The notes under the pieces: generated by a model
What the model was told of the DNA's origin: nothing
The model's database searches: none
Seen by the model: only the letters and a program-made list of their open reading frames with translations
Source: Epiperipatus broadwayi
Lineage: Eukaryota; Onychophora; Udeonychophora; Euonychophora; Peripatidae
Assembly (NCBI GenBank): GCA_028023455.1
Contig: JAQFVV010006310.1
Coordinates: 928,001-992,000, forward strand
Length of the DNA stretch: 64,000 bases
Direction of reading: 5' to 3'
Made by a program: the position numbers and the translations under genes
Part shown: positions 36,781 through 48,360 of the stretch, piece by piece
Position numbering within the stretch: the first letter of the stretch is position 1
How the letters are laid out: each line of letters opens with the position of its first letter

Positions 36781-37679
36781 TTATTAAAACATGATAATAG
36801 TTTTACTTTTATCCTATGTCCTAAGTTCATTACCATCTCTGCTGCCCAACCATCCAAAATCTTTTGCCTTTCCACTTTTCAATTTCTTCCCTGCCTCATT
36901 CAGTTCATTTTCTGTAAACCTAATATTTCAAGTACTATATGCTTTCATGTTTGTTATCACTCTGTCTTTCACATCTAACATCTTTTCTATATCCATTACA
37001 TATTTTGCATTGTCTCTAATTTTTCTCTAGAGCTACACTCTATTCCCTCATCGTCTAATAATACTATTTCTCTTTCCCTTACATTCTTTCTTTTAATGTA
37101 TTTCCAAAATTTTTTACTTACATCTTTTACACCTTTATTAATATTCTTCAACAATTTACTATTCAATTACATTCTCTCTTTCAAATTATTTTAGCCATTT
37201 TTTTTAAAAATATTTTCCCCATTTAACATTAACATCTTTTTCACTTTCTTTGTTCTTAATAGCACATTTATATTTTCTGCATGCTTTTCCTCTCTCTTTT
37301 ATACTTTTACTAACTCTCACTTTCCTATTACTTTTTTTTCCTCTGAATATTCTCACCTATAACCCTATTTGCCCTTTTTCTACTTCCCACACCAGTCCTT
37401 ATATTCACCCCAACCAATTCTTCCATGGTTTTTTCAACTTTTATTTTATATTCTTCTCCATCCATATCTTTCACTATCCTTTCTACTTTTATTACTATTT
37501 TCCATCACATTACTAACCATTTATATTATAAAAAAAATTCTGATCATTATTGCATATTTTCTCTCTCTTCATTATCAAACACTAATTTTCCATACTTTAT
37601 TAATTGCCTCTTTCTCTACTAATACATAATCTATTGTGTGAAATATATTATTTTTAGACTATGTGTATTGTCCCACATA

Positions 37680-38150
37680 AATATTTGACAAATTTCCAAT
37701 TTTCAAATTCACTCTCTGATAAAAATTCTTCAAAAACTGTTTATTCTTGTTATCTACATCATCAATTTCTTCAATATGTTCATTCATATCCCCTATAACC
37801 ATTATTCTCTTCCCCTTTTCTTTAAAACTCTGTATATCCTTAACTAGGCATTCATATATGCTACTGTTCTACTCTATTAGTTTGACTATCTCCAGTGGTT
37901 ATATATACTGCTGCTAGCATCCACCCCTGTCCTCCTAACCTTATCTCAAACCACAAATGTTCTTATCATTTTAACAATATTTAAATATTTTTTTGACATA
38001 ACTTCTGTACAACCACACCTATTTTTTTTTTTTCTTTTCTATTTACACCCTGGCATACCATGTCTGCCAGTATAGGTTCTTCTCTTGGATGTGTTTCCAC
38101 TACTGCTAGTACCTCAAGCACTTCCTTTTTAACTGCTTTGTGGTTCACAA
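37680..38150 (-). pseudogene. APE endonuclease part of the decayed LINE
   Basis: Contains the GDMNEHIE piece, equivalent to the conserved GDFNAH block with catalytic Asp and Asn. It is preceded by a Glu-Thr-His (ETH) piece equivalent to the catalytic Glu strand. The frame is broken. It would have nicked target DNA for insertion. Confidence 0.65.
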
Positions 38151-38229
38151 ATTTGTTTGTGAAGTCATCACAAAACTCATCTGTAGAGTATTATTATTAC
38201 TATTATTATTATTGAAATAAAATACAGTA

Positions 38230-38600
38230 CTAGTTTTCTACTTCACCTTTGATTAGTAAATAGTTTAGATTGTACTTTACGTATAGTTTAGATTGTACTT
38301 TACGTAAAAAAGTGAAGCTTCTCTCAATCTTATTTCAGAGACCTTGTGTCTCCATAATCATAGCCTACTTTTAACTGAAGTTTAGTTTTGGTTTATGTAA
38401 AATTTTATGCAAATTTTATAACGACCATTTTCTGGAGATTGCATAAAATTTTACATAAACCAAAACTAAACTTCAGTTAAAAGTAGGCTATGATTATGGA
38501 GACACAAAGTCTCTGAAAACGCTAAGCCATATAACTTTTAATAAGATTGAGACAAGCTTCACTTTTTTGCGTAAAGCGCAATCTAAACTATTATTATTAT
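38230..38600. repeat. Fold-back made of two opposed PLE tails
   Basis: The left arm (about 38240-38415) and right arm (about 38440-38595) are near-perfect inverted copies, sharing TAAAAGTAGGCTATGATTATG and AACCAAAACTAAACTTCAG. The left arm plus loop matches, in order, the 3' region of the PLE at 47.3-47.6 kb: ACTTCACCTTTGA, TTAGATTGTACTTTACG-like, AAGTGAAGCTT-like, then the GACCATTTT-GGA-GATTGC block. In each arm a GGAGAC/GTCTC hairpin is followed by TGAAAACGCTAAGCC, like hammerhead stem II plus the GAAA box. The CUGAUGA box reads CTATGA instead. Confidence 0.75.
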
Positions 38601-41600
38601 TTATTTATTTTGAATTGGAAAAATCATCCATTTGCAAGTGACTACGGATGAGAATAACTGCAAAAAAAAAAAAAAGCCATCAACACAAACTTTGAGACAA
38701 ACATGAGAAATGATTTATCTTAAGCCAGCTGATTTTTGTGAGAAGTTCTTAATCAAACACTTTAATTTTTTGTCTTAGAAACACTTTTTTTTTTTTTTTT
38801 CACGTTGAGATATTGGTAGCATCTTTCTTTTTTTTCTTTTTCTAGTATTTATGAAATTCAAGCTTTACAATATATATATATGTAGACTTTGCATATATAT
38901 GAGTAAGAGTATGAGATCAGGTGTTATTGTTTAATAAAGATCAAATTAGCCATGAAATAAGCATCTATATTAAACCGATATAGTAGTATAAAATATATAA
39001 ATGGACTGTAAATATATTTTTCATCCTGTTTTTATTTTATGAAAAACGATTTGAAATGTTTCATTAAGATAGAATTAAAATAGTAAACTTTGTAATTGAA
39101 GTTCAAAGCTTTGTAAAATATCTTAGCGAGTTGTTCTTTTTATTAAGATTTTTTAACCGTGTTAATACTAACTGATTGTGATTGGTGTGTAGGTGAAAGA
39201 GGAAGAAGCAATTTTAAAATGGATAAATATTTCTGTCAGCAACATCTGAAAGATTTTTTGAAGTATGTTTTAGTTCTGATGCTGTTGTTAACATTTTTTT
39301 AAAAAAAATTAATTATTGATTCGAGTTAAATTTAGAATAGGGAAGTTAAAGTTAGAATGAATGAAAGTAGGTTTATTTATTGAAAATAAAAATTATATAT
39401 ATTTACAAGTTTTTTTAGTTTATATATGTTTTTTTTCATCTCAACTTCACCATATCGTAATCATTTAGCAGTTGAGATGAGGAATGCACTGTCAAAAGCA
39501 ACAAATTTTTGCAATACAACAATTATTTATCTTTCCACAAGTATTATAACGGAGGATCAAATTGACAAAATCAGCATCTAGATTTTGGTGTTTAATTAAT
39601 AGTGTTTACTACATCTAGGTTACCTGAAAAGTGGTGGTTATGGTTGTTAATAAAATGCATGGATAGTGAGATGATAAAAACCAAAACCAAAAAACTTAAA
39701 AATATCTCTGTAATGTAATTATTATTTGCTTTTCTATAATTAATGGTATTAAAACTGATAGAAATCAATCCATACTTTGCTTAAGAATGTTGTAATGGAT
39801 ACTTATTGAGCTATCAATAATTGTTGATATCACTAGATATTTGATGGACAAAGGTTATTAATGAAATATATGTTCAATGATGGTTTGAATTTCTGCACTG
39901 ATAGATTATGGCAATATGTTGAGTTGAAATGAGAGTTGTACTGATAAAAGCCAAATAAAAAATTTGTAAATACACATGTAGCACTTAAGCTTTTCTCTTT
40001 AAGATGGAAAAATATTAAATGAAAGTTGTTAGAAATGCAACTAAACTAATGCAACAGAGTTAGCTATTTGCTGGTAATTTAAAAATAACAATTTTTCAAA
40101 TTGTTTTGATATAAGCCAAAAATATATTATTTTGAATATTGCATATTAAGAAATATTGACTATTAAATAATAGAGAAATATTTGAATTGATTTACTTAAC
40201 AAAATGTCTAAATCTAAACATTATAGATTAATCTCCAACCTTAAAAAAAAAAGACTATTTACAAAATAGTTTGGAATTCATCTTGTGATTACTTAAAATA
40301 TGGTGTTATTATAGTGTACTACCAAATTAATAAAAAATAAAATGTCTTCTTTTAGTATTGAATTTCTGGCTACAAGAATATGTTAAATAAAACCAAAAAA
40401 ATAATATAGATATATTGCACTAAAATAATTTATTTACCAAAACAATATCAATTTAAAAAAAAAAAAAGTTAATGATAAAATGTATGCAAAAACAGAAATC
40501 CATAAGATATGTTTGCATGTATTTTTGAATTTATGATGAATTTTATTATTCTTGAATTTACTATAATGATCATATATTAGGTAAAATGAAGAAAAAAATA
40601 TATATTGCCAAAAAAAATTTGTATGAAATAAAAGTAAGGAAGATTTAACTATACACTTAATATAAAATTAACAATAATTGCAGTCATCAAATTCAAAAAT
40701 TTTATTCTGGTTTAGCATTTCTACATACATTTGATTTTCATAGAACTATGATTTTATTAAATAATTGATATTGTTTTATAAATTATTTTTAGTGCAAAAT
40801 ATATTATTTTTTTGAATTTATCTTATATACTGTTGTAGCTATAAATTCAAGAATAAATGTATACATTTTATTTTTCATCCATTAGTTTTTCTGTTACTCA
40901 TTGATAGATACTAAGAAGATTAATAAATTAATGGAGCATGCTCTATATTAGTATCAAAAATACTTCTGTAGCAATAAAACAAATTAGAAAACAAAACTTT
41001 TTATCAAAAAACTATATATTGTACCTAAATTTGTGAAGAGTCTTTCTTATGATTTTATCACTATTAGTTCTAAATAGATATAACCCCAAAAAATTATAAA
41101 CAGTGTAATAAAGTTTCAATAAAATAGAATCTTTAAAGTGATTTAAGAAAATAAGATAAAAATAATAACATAAATCTTAAATTCTCAAAATGACCAATTG
41201 GAATTGCGTACAATTTTTTTACAATTTCAATATATTCCAAATTAATTACCAATACAATTAGAAATTATTCATTTGAAAATGTGTTGGTAAGTAAAAGTAT
41301 TTTTTTTATTATTTCAAGCATAATTTTAATAAAATCACAATACAATTAAATTAAAAACAATTTTTTTAGTGCATAATTTCTTCAAGTATCTGGTGAAAGT
41401 AAATATTTGGAAGGCTATTAATGCTTATTATTATTATTATTATTTTTTTTTAATTTTTCTATTTAAATAATTTTTATATTATTTAGCAATTCCTGAATTT
41501 TTACATTACTGAACATGTTAAACTGATATTTTTGCAATCAAATGCTTTATAGAACATTGTTATTTATATTTTCTAGTCATCTGATTTTTTTATTTTTACT

Positions 41601-42530
41601 ATGTAACAATAATTTTCTATTTGGTTATAAATTGATTTTTAAATGTATATTCCTATCATATGTTTTTTATTTAAAAGCCAAATAATATTGCAAAAATCTT
41701 ATGGCTATATAATCCACAAATTATTACATTATGACAATATCCAAAACATCTTGTAAACTTCTAATAAGGAGAACTGCTACCATACATAAACATTACCTGC
41801 TGAAAGACTTCTGGATAGTAGTCTCCATTTAACATTATTGGATTACTAAAAGTAGTTAATAGATGTTATGAATCTACTCTATCTGAATGATACATTGTAA
41901 AATGCTAACATTTAGACTTGTAATGAAGAGTTTTATGAACCCAAATTAGTTTAGTATCAGTTAATCTATATTTTAAAGCAATATTCATTATAGACCGAAA
42001 GAGTTTAATTATGGTGAAGGATTTTATTAAATCTGAGATAAAATGAGATTACATCAACTAAAATGTCATATGACTTTTACCACTGACATTTGACATCTGC
42101 ATTTTGAAACAGTATTCATTCTATTTAATCTATTCTAGAGAATTCTTACAAGTTTGGGGAATAGTGCTTTCTTTACATAATGTGCTTTTAACTTGATATT
42201 ATAAATAAAGTAGTTATAAGGTTGCGAATGCAATTCTGCTTATCAATAAAGATATCTGATAGCTAGAAAATTGTCTAGAATTATGAATATAGCACTTGCA
42301 TTTATTAATTACTCATGTTTACAATAGATAACTCTAGTTGCACATAGAATGGGATTATATTAAATGATGAATTCAAATGATTAATGCTTCAAGAAATTAT
42401 CTTCTAATGATAGAATGATGGATTACATCTCAATGTCCACATCTGCTGCTTGTCATACAGTGTTCCACATGATAAACCATTTTATATGTTTTCTTACTAC
42501 AGTGGTAGAAATATTACCAAAAATAAACTG
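38601..42530. other. A/T-rich, nothing recognised
   Basis: Nearly 4 kb without a supportable gene, RNA or element end. It has numerous TTATTATTATT and poly-A/T tracts (for example 41429-41450). The 60-residue frame at 42415-42597 is not convincing. Confidence 0.6.
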
Positions 42531-42580
42531 GCTTAGACAAAGAAGACTGCAGGACAATCGAAACATAGGTGTGTGTACAA
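42531..42580 (+). repeat. Isolated hammerhead-like tail
   Basis: AGAAGACTGCAGGACAATCG followed by AAACATAGG matches the core of the inverted-repeat element at 57957-58491 (AGACTGCAGGACAG, then GAAAC). The GAC...GTC-type stem is kept with one mismatch, and the base before GAAA is C, giving the canonical G-C closing pair. It looks like a solo terminus of the same family, with no partner copy nearby. Confidence 0.55.
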
Positions 42581-42635
42581 TAAAAGGTTTTTGTTAAAAA
42601 ATATTCAAAGTGTTTTGGATAAATTGGATTATATA

Positions 42636-43200
42636 CATTGTTAGAGTGGTGGATTTGAGATTAAAATCCATGGATCATAGCTTCATTCTGTTATTTCTTG
42701 TATTTGAATATTATGCAACCTCTCAAGTTAGAAACCATTTAATTATGTGCTCTGCAAAGATTAGTGCAGTAATAAAATAGTGACCTTGATAGCTAAAGAT
42801 CCCTGGATCATAGATCATCTATGATGTTTCTGGTAAATTAAGATCTAATGAACTTCCAAGTGACCAAACTTTAATTATTTTGTCCTTTGTGATCTAATAT
42901 AATGATGATAGACTTGAATGCTAACAATTCATGGATCATGATTCAACTCTATCACTTGAATATCATATGATTTCACAAGCAACAAATCATTAGATTACTT
43001 TCTTATATGATTTAGTGCAATGGTTAGAATGGTGATCTTGAAAGCTAAATAAATATCCATGTATAACAATTCTGAGTTTTCCAAATGATAAACTATTGGA
43101 TTTGCATGATTTAGTTAAGCATTGGAATGAAGAATCTAGATTCCCAATCTTATCTAAATTGTCACTTTTAGCAAATCATTTGATTATTATCAACTTAATA
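42636..43200 (+). repeat. Tandem array of five tRNA-like SINE units
   Basis: Head-to-tail units of about 115-130 bp start near 42640, 42757, 42889, 43009 and 43113. The shared layout is GATTTAGTGCAATGGTTAGA, AATGGTGATCTTGAAAGCTA, a CATGGATCATGATTC B-box-like block, TCACTTGAA and a tail such as AGCAACAAATCATTAGATTA. Units 1-3 are clear; 4 and 5 are diverged. No poly-A separates them, so this is a tandem array and not independent insertions. Confidence 0.7.
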
Positions 43201-43574
43201 ATTTGCAATCTGGATATTTATGTGCTTTTTCCTAGAAAATCTGATTTTGCATTGGAGGAAATGAAGACTGCTTAATAATGATTTCTGATTTATTCTGTCT
43301 TAATATTTTCACACACTTTTTTTATTGAAAGATGTGTCAATCTTTTAAAAACATACTAAATCACAATAAAATGTATAGTTAAATGGTAACAGATATATAG
43401 AATGAAAAAAGATAATCATGTTTGCATATTGATAACAACTACAAACATGATTATTTTTACAGTAATCTGATTTATGTGAAAAAATTAATATGACAAAATT
43501 TGAAATCAAATCAAATTTATTTTTTAAATAAAAATTGTATTTTATATATAAATATATCTATTCATAGACCCATT
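43201..43574. other. A/T-rich with a 14-bp-arm hairpin
   Basis: GATAATCATGTTTG near 43410 and CAAACATGATTATT near 43442 form a hairpin with a loop of about 17 bases. Nothing else recognised. Confidence 0.55.
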
Positions 43575-43690
43575 TCAATTTTTTATTTTTTATCATGGCA
43601 TTCCCCATCTCAACTCCACCAATATTAGTGATCATTACTTTCACTGTTTGAATTTATGAACTTCTGAGCAATAAACCATTTGATGTATTT
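43575..43690 (+). repeat. SINE unit, 3' half
   Basis: Contains ATCATTACTTTCACTGTTTG, TGAACTTCTGAGCAATAAACC and ATTTGATGTATTTT, matching the 3' half of the tRNA-like SINE units nearby. Confidence 0.5.
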
Positions 43691-44124
43691 TTAATTCATC
43701 TAATGATTGAATTTTTATCCCAGTATGCATCCATATAGAGATTTTGGGCTAATGGGTGGCTGCAGTATAATGTGAGATGGAGAATTCATTGATAAAAACA
43801 CATTATAATATAATAAACAAAACTTAATTAATGTTCATATGAATAACATTTTTTTATTTGTATATTTTTTTAAATTGATAATATTTTGGTTAAAAAGAAA
43901 TAGTTATAATTTGTCAATTTAATAATATTTAATAATATGAATATTTCTTGTTATTCCATTAATACTGATCAATGGTTTTATATTTTTCATTTAATACCAT
44001 CATCTATCCAATTTCAAATATTTCCTGCAAACACATTTTTTTGAAAAATACGTTTACTTTAGTTATTAGTTTATATTTTTGCACAAAATTTTGTATAACA
44101 ATATGCCATTGGACTAGAACCCAT

Positions 44125-44525
44125 GTGTAGTTTATACAGTGATAAAGTGATGAATGCTTGAACTCAAAATAGAGGGGTCATAGTTCCATTTTATCACTTC
44201 CACTGTTTGAACTTCTTATGAACTTCCAAGAAATAAAGCATATAATCAATTGTTGTATTGGTCTAGAAATATTGTAATTAAGATGTTTATATTGGTGCAA
44301 TGGCGAAATAACAAATTTAGGAAGTCAAGATCAATATATCATAGACCTGTTTTCTTACTTTTAATGCTCAAACTTTTTATTAACATTCAAGCAATAAATC
44401 ATTCAGTTATTGTGCCTTGCATGGGTTTGATAACATGGCAGCTCAGAATCTCAAGTTTCATGAATTATGGATCCAGCACTTGTGATACTCAAACATCTAT
44501 TAATTCACATTCAACCATTTGATTA
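44125..44525 (+). repeat. Tandem group of three SINE units
   Basis: Units begin near 44130 (ACAGTGATAAAGTGATGAAT), 44290 (TATTGGTGCAATGGCGAAAT) and 44430 (GATAACATGGCAGCTCAG). Each carries a B-box-like block (GGTCATAGTTC, ATATATCATAGACC, TTATGGATCCAGC) and a GAACTTC...CAAGAAATAAA-type tail. The 90-residue frame crossing them is incidental. Confidence 0.6.
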
Positions 44526-46296
44526 TTTAAATTTTATAAAATTAAGTAATTATTCTCAAGTGACTTATACAATAAAATTTCTTCACTACTAGAGAAAGTT
44601 GCATTTTATTTTTTTTAAAAAAAAAAGATCTGTGCATTATAACTCATATCACCAATCTCTAGACTATCTAGAACTTTCTTTACTCTTTGAGATTAATTTT
44701 AAACTGAGAACTTGATATACATTGAATGATGTTCTAAATAAAATGAAACACTTGCTTGGAAAATCTACAGCAATATCTTGTACTAAAGACTGTTTCATCA
44801 TTAAAAAAGGATAAAAGTTGGATGTTGATTAATTTCCTTGACTAGTCAAAATAATACAATCTTTTGCTAAAAAGTCAGTGTTATTAGAGCATCATTAAAA
44901 TATTTAATTACTAATCTAATTGGGCATATTAATAATATAAAAGGCTCATCTATTGACTTAAAAATAAATTCATGGCAATTGTAAGCATTCACCAACTATT
45001 CCTGCCAATAATTAGCTATTATTAACTGGTCATAGTATCTATTAATTTTGTTAACTTACTCTTGGATATAGAATTTAAATCTTTCTCAATTCACTCAATA
45101 AAATAAATTGACTCTTTGATTTCCATAATTGCAGGATTTGTAATAATATGTCAGTCTTATTTTCTAGATAATAAGTATAATAATTAGATAGTCACCTGCA
45201 ATTTAGCAGGAATTTTTCTCAATATATTAATAGAGGTAGAAAGGCTTTTTTTTGTTTGTTTAATTTCTAAAGATATATTTTTTTGTTTCAAAGATATTTT
45301 TAATAATAATATAAAGTATATTTTTTGTGTTTATTATTATAAATGTTTTTTTTTTTTAAATTATTGTAATGATCCAAATTTTCTTTGTTGAAAATAAATT
45401 ATTTTTATATTAAGTTAGTAAAGATAATCTCATTTTAAAAATTTTTATTTTTGTTATTTTTAAAGTTGCTTTTATTAATAAATATATTTAAAAAATAATT
45501 TTGTTACCACAAAGAGGCCTTATCATTTAAACCCCAATTAAATTATATTTAATCATTTGTTCACAGATTAATTTACATATTTAGAGTAAACAGATATGCA
45601 AAGTAAGCTGGTTTGAGTTCAAAACTACAGTGAGTTTTTTTGCAAGTTTGATTGACTCAAATAGCATAATGTGAATAAAAAGCTGACCGACCATAGATGA
45701 ATATAATAAACAATTATAGAGAATTTGGTCATAAAACTTTTTTATTGTCATCTACTATTATTTGATTATTCAAATTTTTATTAAAATGGCTCTAGAGTGA
45801 AAGGGTAAATGTCACATTAAAAGAGAAATGAATCAGAACTGGAAGAATGATTTAGTAATTAAAAATAAGAATTTAAATGAATTTGAGGTATACTGTATAA
45901 TGTTTTTAGAGGGAGAGGTTGTTTTTTTTAAGTTGGCTAACAAGATTTTTGGCATATAGCCTATGCATGGAGACTTCATTTAAAAATTAATCATTTTATA
46001 TCATATCACCATCATCAAAATGAATACATGTGATTCATTATTTTGGCACGCATTTTATTTTACCAAAAGGTTAAAAATTGGTGTGCAATATTATTCTTTA
46101 AATGAAAGAACTTTTTTTTATAGATAGTTTTTTATAAAACACATTCATGTGTTGCCTCTTTCATAACACCAGAGCCCAAATTTGCTTCATTTCCACATAC
46201 CTTTTAATATATAACTACATATAATGTAATTACTATACAGAAAAAGAATCAGAATTAAAAACAATTCTTTTTTTATATGTTGCAATTCAAGTATAC
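44526..46296. other. A/T-rich, nothing recognised
   Basis: No supportable gene, RNA or mobile-element end. Confidence 0.6.
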
Positions 46297-46472
46297 AATA
46301 GTCAAATATGTTTAAAAATACATATATACAAGCAACAAAGATTACAAATTATAAAATTATTATAAAAAAGCCTTTTTCGGCAAATTTGCCGAAAAAGGCT
46401 TTTTTATAATAATTTTATAATTTGTAATCTTTGTTGCTTGTATATATGTATTTTTAAACATATTTGACTATT
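46297..46472. repeat. Perfect 176-bp palindrome, no spacer
   Basis: Bases 46297-46384 are the exact reverse complement of 46385-46472, with the centre in GGCAAATTTGCC. One mismatch follows at 46296/46473, then four more pairs match. The arms are A/T-rich except for the central GCCTTTTTCGGC block. No coding or tRNA signal is present. A long spacer-free palindrome is unstable during replication, so this is either very recent, a fold-back mobile element, or an assembly or amplification artefact. Confidence 0.97.
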
Positions 46473-47299
46473 ATATAATGTAATATATGTAATATTCTAT
46501 AAATCTGCATAACTAATTAAACAATCTACATTACTCTATAAATCTGAAAGTTTATTTATGATTTTATAACTTAACAAAAATTGCACCAATCTTGAAAGTC
46601 TTGTATGATTTTCTTACTTTTTTTGTATAGAATTTTACCAGTATATAAATTTTTACTTTAATTATTCTAAAATAATTTGTAATTTGCAATCTAAAAATGT
46701 GTGGAAAATTTATATCTTAACTATTTTTGAATGACATCATAAAAACCCCAAAAGAGGGCATCACTGATTAAAAGATTACAGTTGGGAAATTTTTCAATGA
46801 AAAGTATAGTAAAGCATAGTAAAATTTGATTTTATAAATTTATTTTAAATTAATTAAATTGCATTTGGACCATGAATTTAATTTCTTGTTTGCATAATGA
46901 CAATTTAAATAAGCTATAATAATGAATTTGATAAACTTTTAGGATTTTTGTTTAAATTTATAAACTTTTTCTATGAAAATGATCAAGTTTATGAAAAAAT
47001 AAATTTTAAAATGCCATAGGTACAGCAAGAGAATTACTACTGAATTTAATAAACTTTTGTCATTTCCCTTTAAATATACTCTCAGATGAAGTAAGTTTTA
47101 AATATGTTTAATTGTGAGAAAATAAATTTTAAAATAGTATGTGTATTTACCTGATTTTAAAGATATTAACCTCAATTAACTACTAACATATATATGGTAA
47201 TAAAAAGATATGCTAAATATAATAAGTGTGAGGGATAGGATCCTATTATCTAAAAAAATGTCAACTTACAATAAATAAGTTTTAATCATGAAATAAAAT
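46473..47299. other. A/T-rich, nothing recognised
   Basis: No supportable gene, RNA or mobile-element end. Confidence 0.6.
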
Positions 47300-47620
47300 C
47301 CTTGTTTTTACTTCACCTTTGAGTGGTTAGTTTTAAATTGCACTTTATGCAAAAATTGAAGCTTAGTATTATAAAAAAAAAATTATAAGGCTTAGCACTT
47401 TCGGAGAACTTAGGTCTCCTTATTCATAGCCTATCTTGGGAGTATCGGCTTACATTGAGATTTTAAGTGAAGCTTAGCAGTAATTTGTGCAAAATTTATT
47501 CAAAGTTTTCTTTCATAAAGACCATTTTGGAAGATTGCAAAGCACGATTCTTTTTGGCTTATTGCATAGTTGTCATTTGCAATAAAGCATGCCTCCTTTA
47601 TCTTTTATTTCATATTATGT
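47300..47620 (-). repeat. PLE 3' tail with hammerhead-like hairpin
   Basis: Tail sequence shared with the fold-back at 38230-38600. A hairpin (GGAGAC/GTTCTCC) with a following GAAA box recalls hammerhead ribozyme motifs reported in PLE terminal repeats. The first conserved box reads CTATGAA instead of CUGANGA, so self-cleavage is not supported by sequence alone. Confidence 0.5.
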
Positions 47621-47625
47621 TCAGT

Positions 47626-47994
47626 CTACAGCGCCCTTGCCATAGTTGGTTCAAACACATGGCCTGTTGGTTTTTGGTGCTCAAAGAATATGGATTTGTT
47701 TTCAGTATTGTTTAGAGCTCGCCAGTATAAATAGTAATGTTGAGATGTTCTAGTGGTGATGTTGACACGGGTTCCATAATATGCTGCTCTACATCCATTG
47801 GTTGGGCATAAAATTTTGTAAACTTCTTGGGCTATTTGATCAGAAGGTATTTTGTCTTTGGTATTGTTTATCATTCTGTTTGTTGAAGGTGAGGTGTGGA
47901 ATCCTAATTCAAAGAATTCAGAAAATATTTTATATTTCCTAGCAATTGATGGTATGTAAGGTAGCAGTGTTCTTGGTTTATTGTTTTTAACCAT
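47626..47994 (-). pseudogene. PLE linker and GIY-YIG endonuclease domain
   Basis: The frame starts with TLLPYIPSIARKYKIF, a linker phrase typical of PLEs, and continues to VYKILCPTNGCRAAYYGTRV and TTRTSQHYY. This matches a Y-x-I-x-C-x4-C-x3-Y-x-G-x-T layout followed by R-x3-H. GIY-YIG nucleases nick target DNA for PLE insertion. The second half of the active site appears altered (TRTSQH where R-x-x-x-H is expected), so activity is doubtful. Confidence 0.75.
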
Positions 47995-48072
47995 GTCAGT
48001 TTTAGTTTGAAATTGCTTAATCTTTTTGTAGATAAAGTTGCATGAAAATCCAACATTTTTCAGTTCTTTAAT

Positions 48073-48354
48073 CTAGTTTGTGAGGTTCTTTTTGTGGTCG
48101 GCTTCAAATTTACATAGTCTATGATTTCTGTGCAGGAAGGATGCGAGTCCAGCCAATTTATGTGAGTTGGGCGAGTTCGAGTTTGGGTGTATAAATCCTC
48201 GAATTTCCAATGGCTTGACTATCATGGTGTAGGTAAGTTGGTGAGGGTCTCTATGAACTTGAATATCCAGTTTTAATCTTATAGCTTTCCGGCCACACAC
48301 TAACATAAATATAGGAAAGAGAAGGAAAGAAATAATATTAGCAAAAGTACCCAA
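48073..48354 (-). pseudogene. PLE reverse transcriptase C-terminus
   Basis: The frame carries LDIQVHRDPHQLTYT, then IHPNSNSPNSHKLAGLASFL and HRNHRLCKF. This fits the post-catalytic RT region of PLEs, in which a V-Y/H-R-K/D-P-T-like phrase is followed by an S-H-x-x-S-H-K-L block and a helical thumb. It ends at a stop at 48073-48075; the thumb continues in another frame (LKNVGFSCNFIYKKI) towards the endonuclease part. The upstream catalytic aspartates are absent. Confidence 0.75.
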
Positions 48355-48360
48355 GTTGGA

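Larger units (their letters stand above)
34980..38150 (-). mobile_element. Decayed LINE with APE and RT remains
   Basis: Minus-strand pieces appear in LINE order. APE pieces are VLAVVETHPREEPI (near 38100) and VIGDMNEHIEEIDDVD (37740-37800, the G-D-x-N motif), then TIDYVLV (near 37620). RT pieces are REMQGGFQSDRHIEDSLFV (36560-36610), LVDIIKRLYENNYYTYQLG and RLKQGYPMSLILFLLYL (36320-36480), then FVDDVFLCIERRKDM (36195-36235, catalytic F-x-DD) and GIKFSEEKSKVMMIN (36100-36150). Dense stops and frameshifts make it much older than the RTE element at 6.3-9.3 kb. The clade is uncertain; similar RTs are common in arthropods and cnidarians. The plus strand is pyrimidine-rich, which creates spurious frames. 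Confidence 0.75.
47300..48360 (-). mobile_element. Penelope-like element, 3' half
   Basis: On the minus strand, reading from 48354 down to 47626, the end of a PLE reverse transcriptase is followed by a linker and a GIY-YIG-like endonuclease. From 47620 down to 47300 lies the 3' untranslated tail, matched by the fold-back at 38.2-38.6 kb. The tail has a GGAGAC...GTTCTCC hairpin followed by GAAAGTGCTAAGCC (about 47382-47425). The 5' half of the RT is missing, consistent with 5' truncation. Confidence 0.8.

Noticed and set aside
36739-37629. Plus-strand Phe/Leu/Ser-rich frames resembling membrane proteins
   Set aside because: They are antisense to the decayed LINE; the minus strand carries recognisable APE and RT motifs at the same positions.
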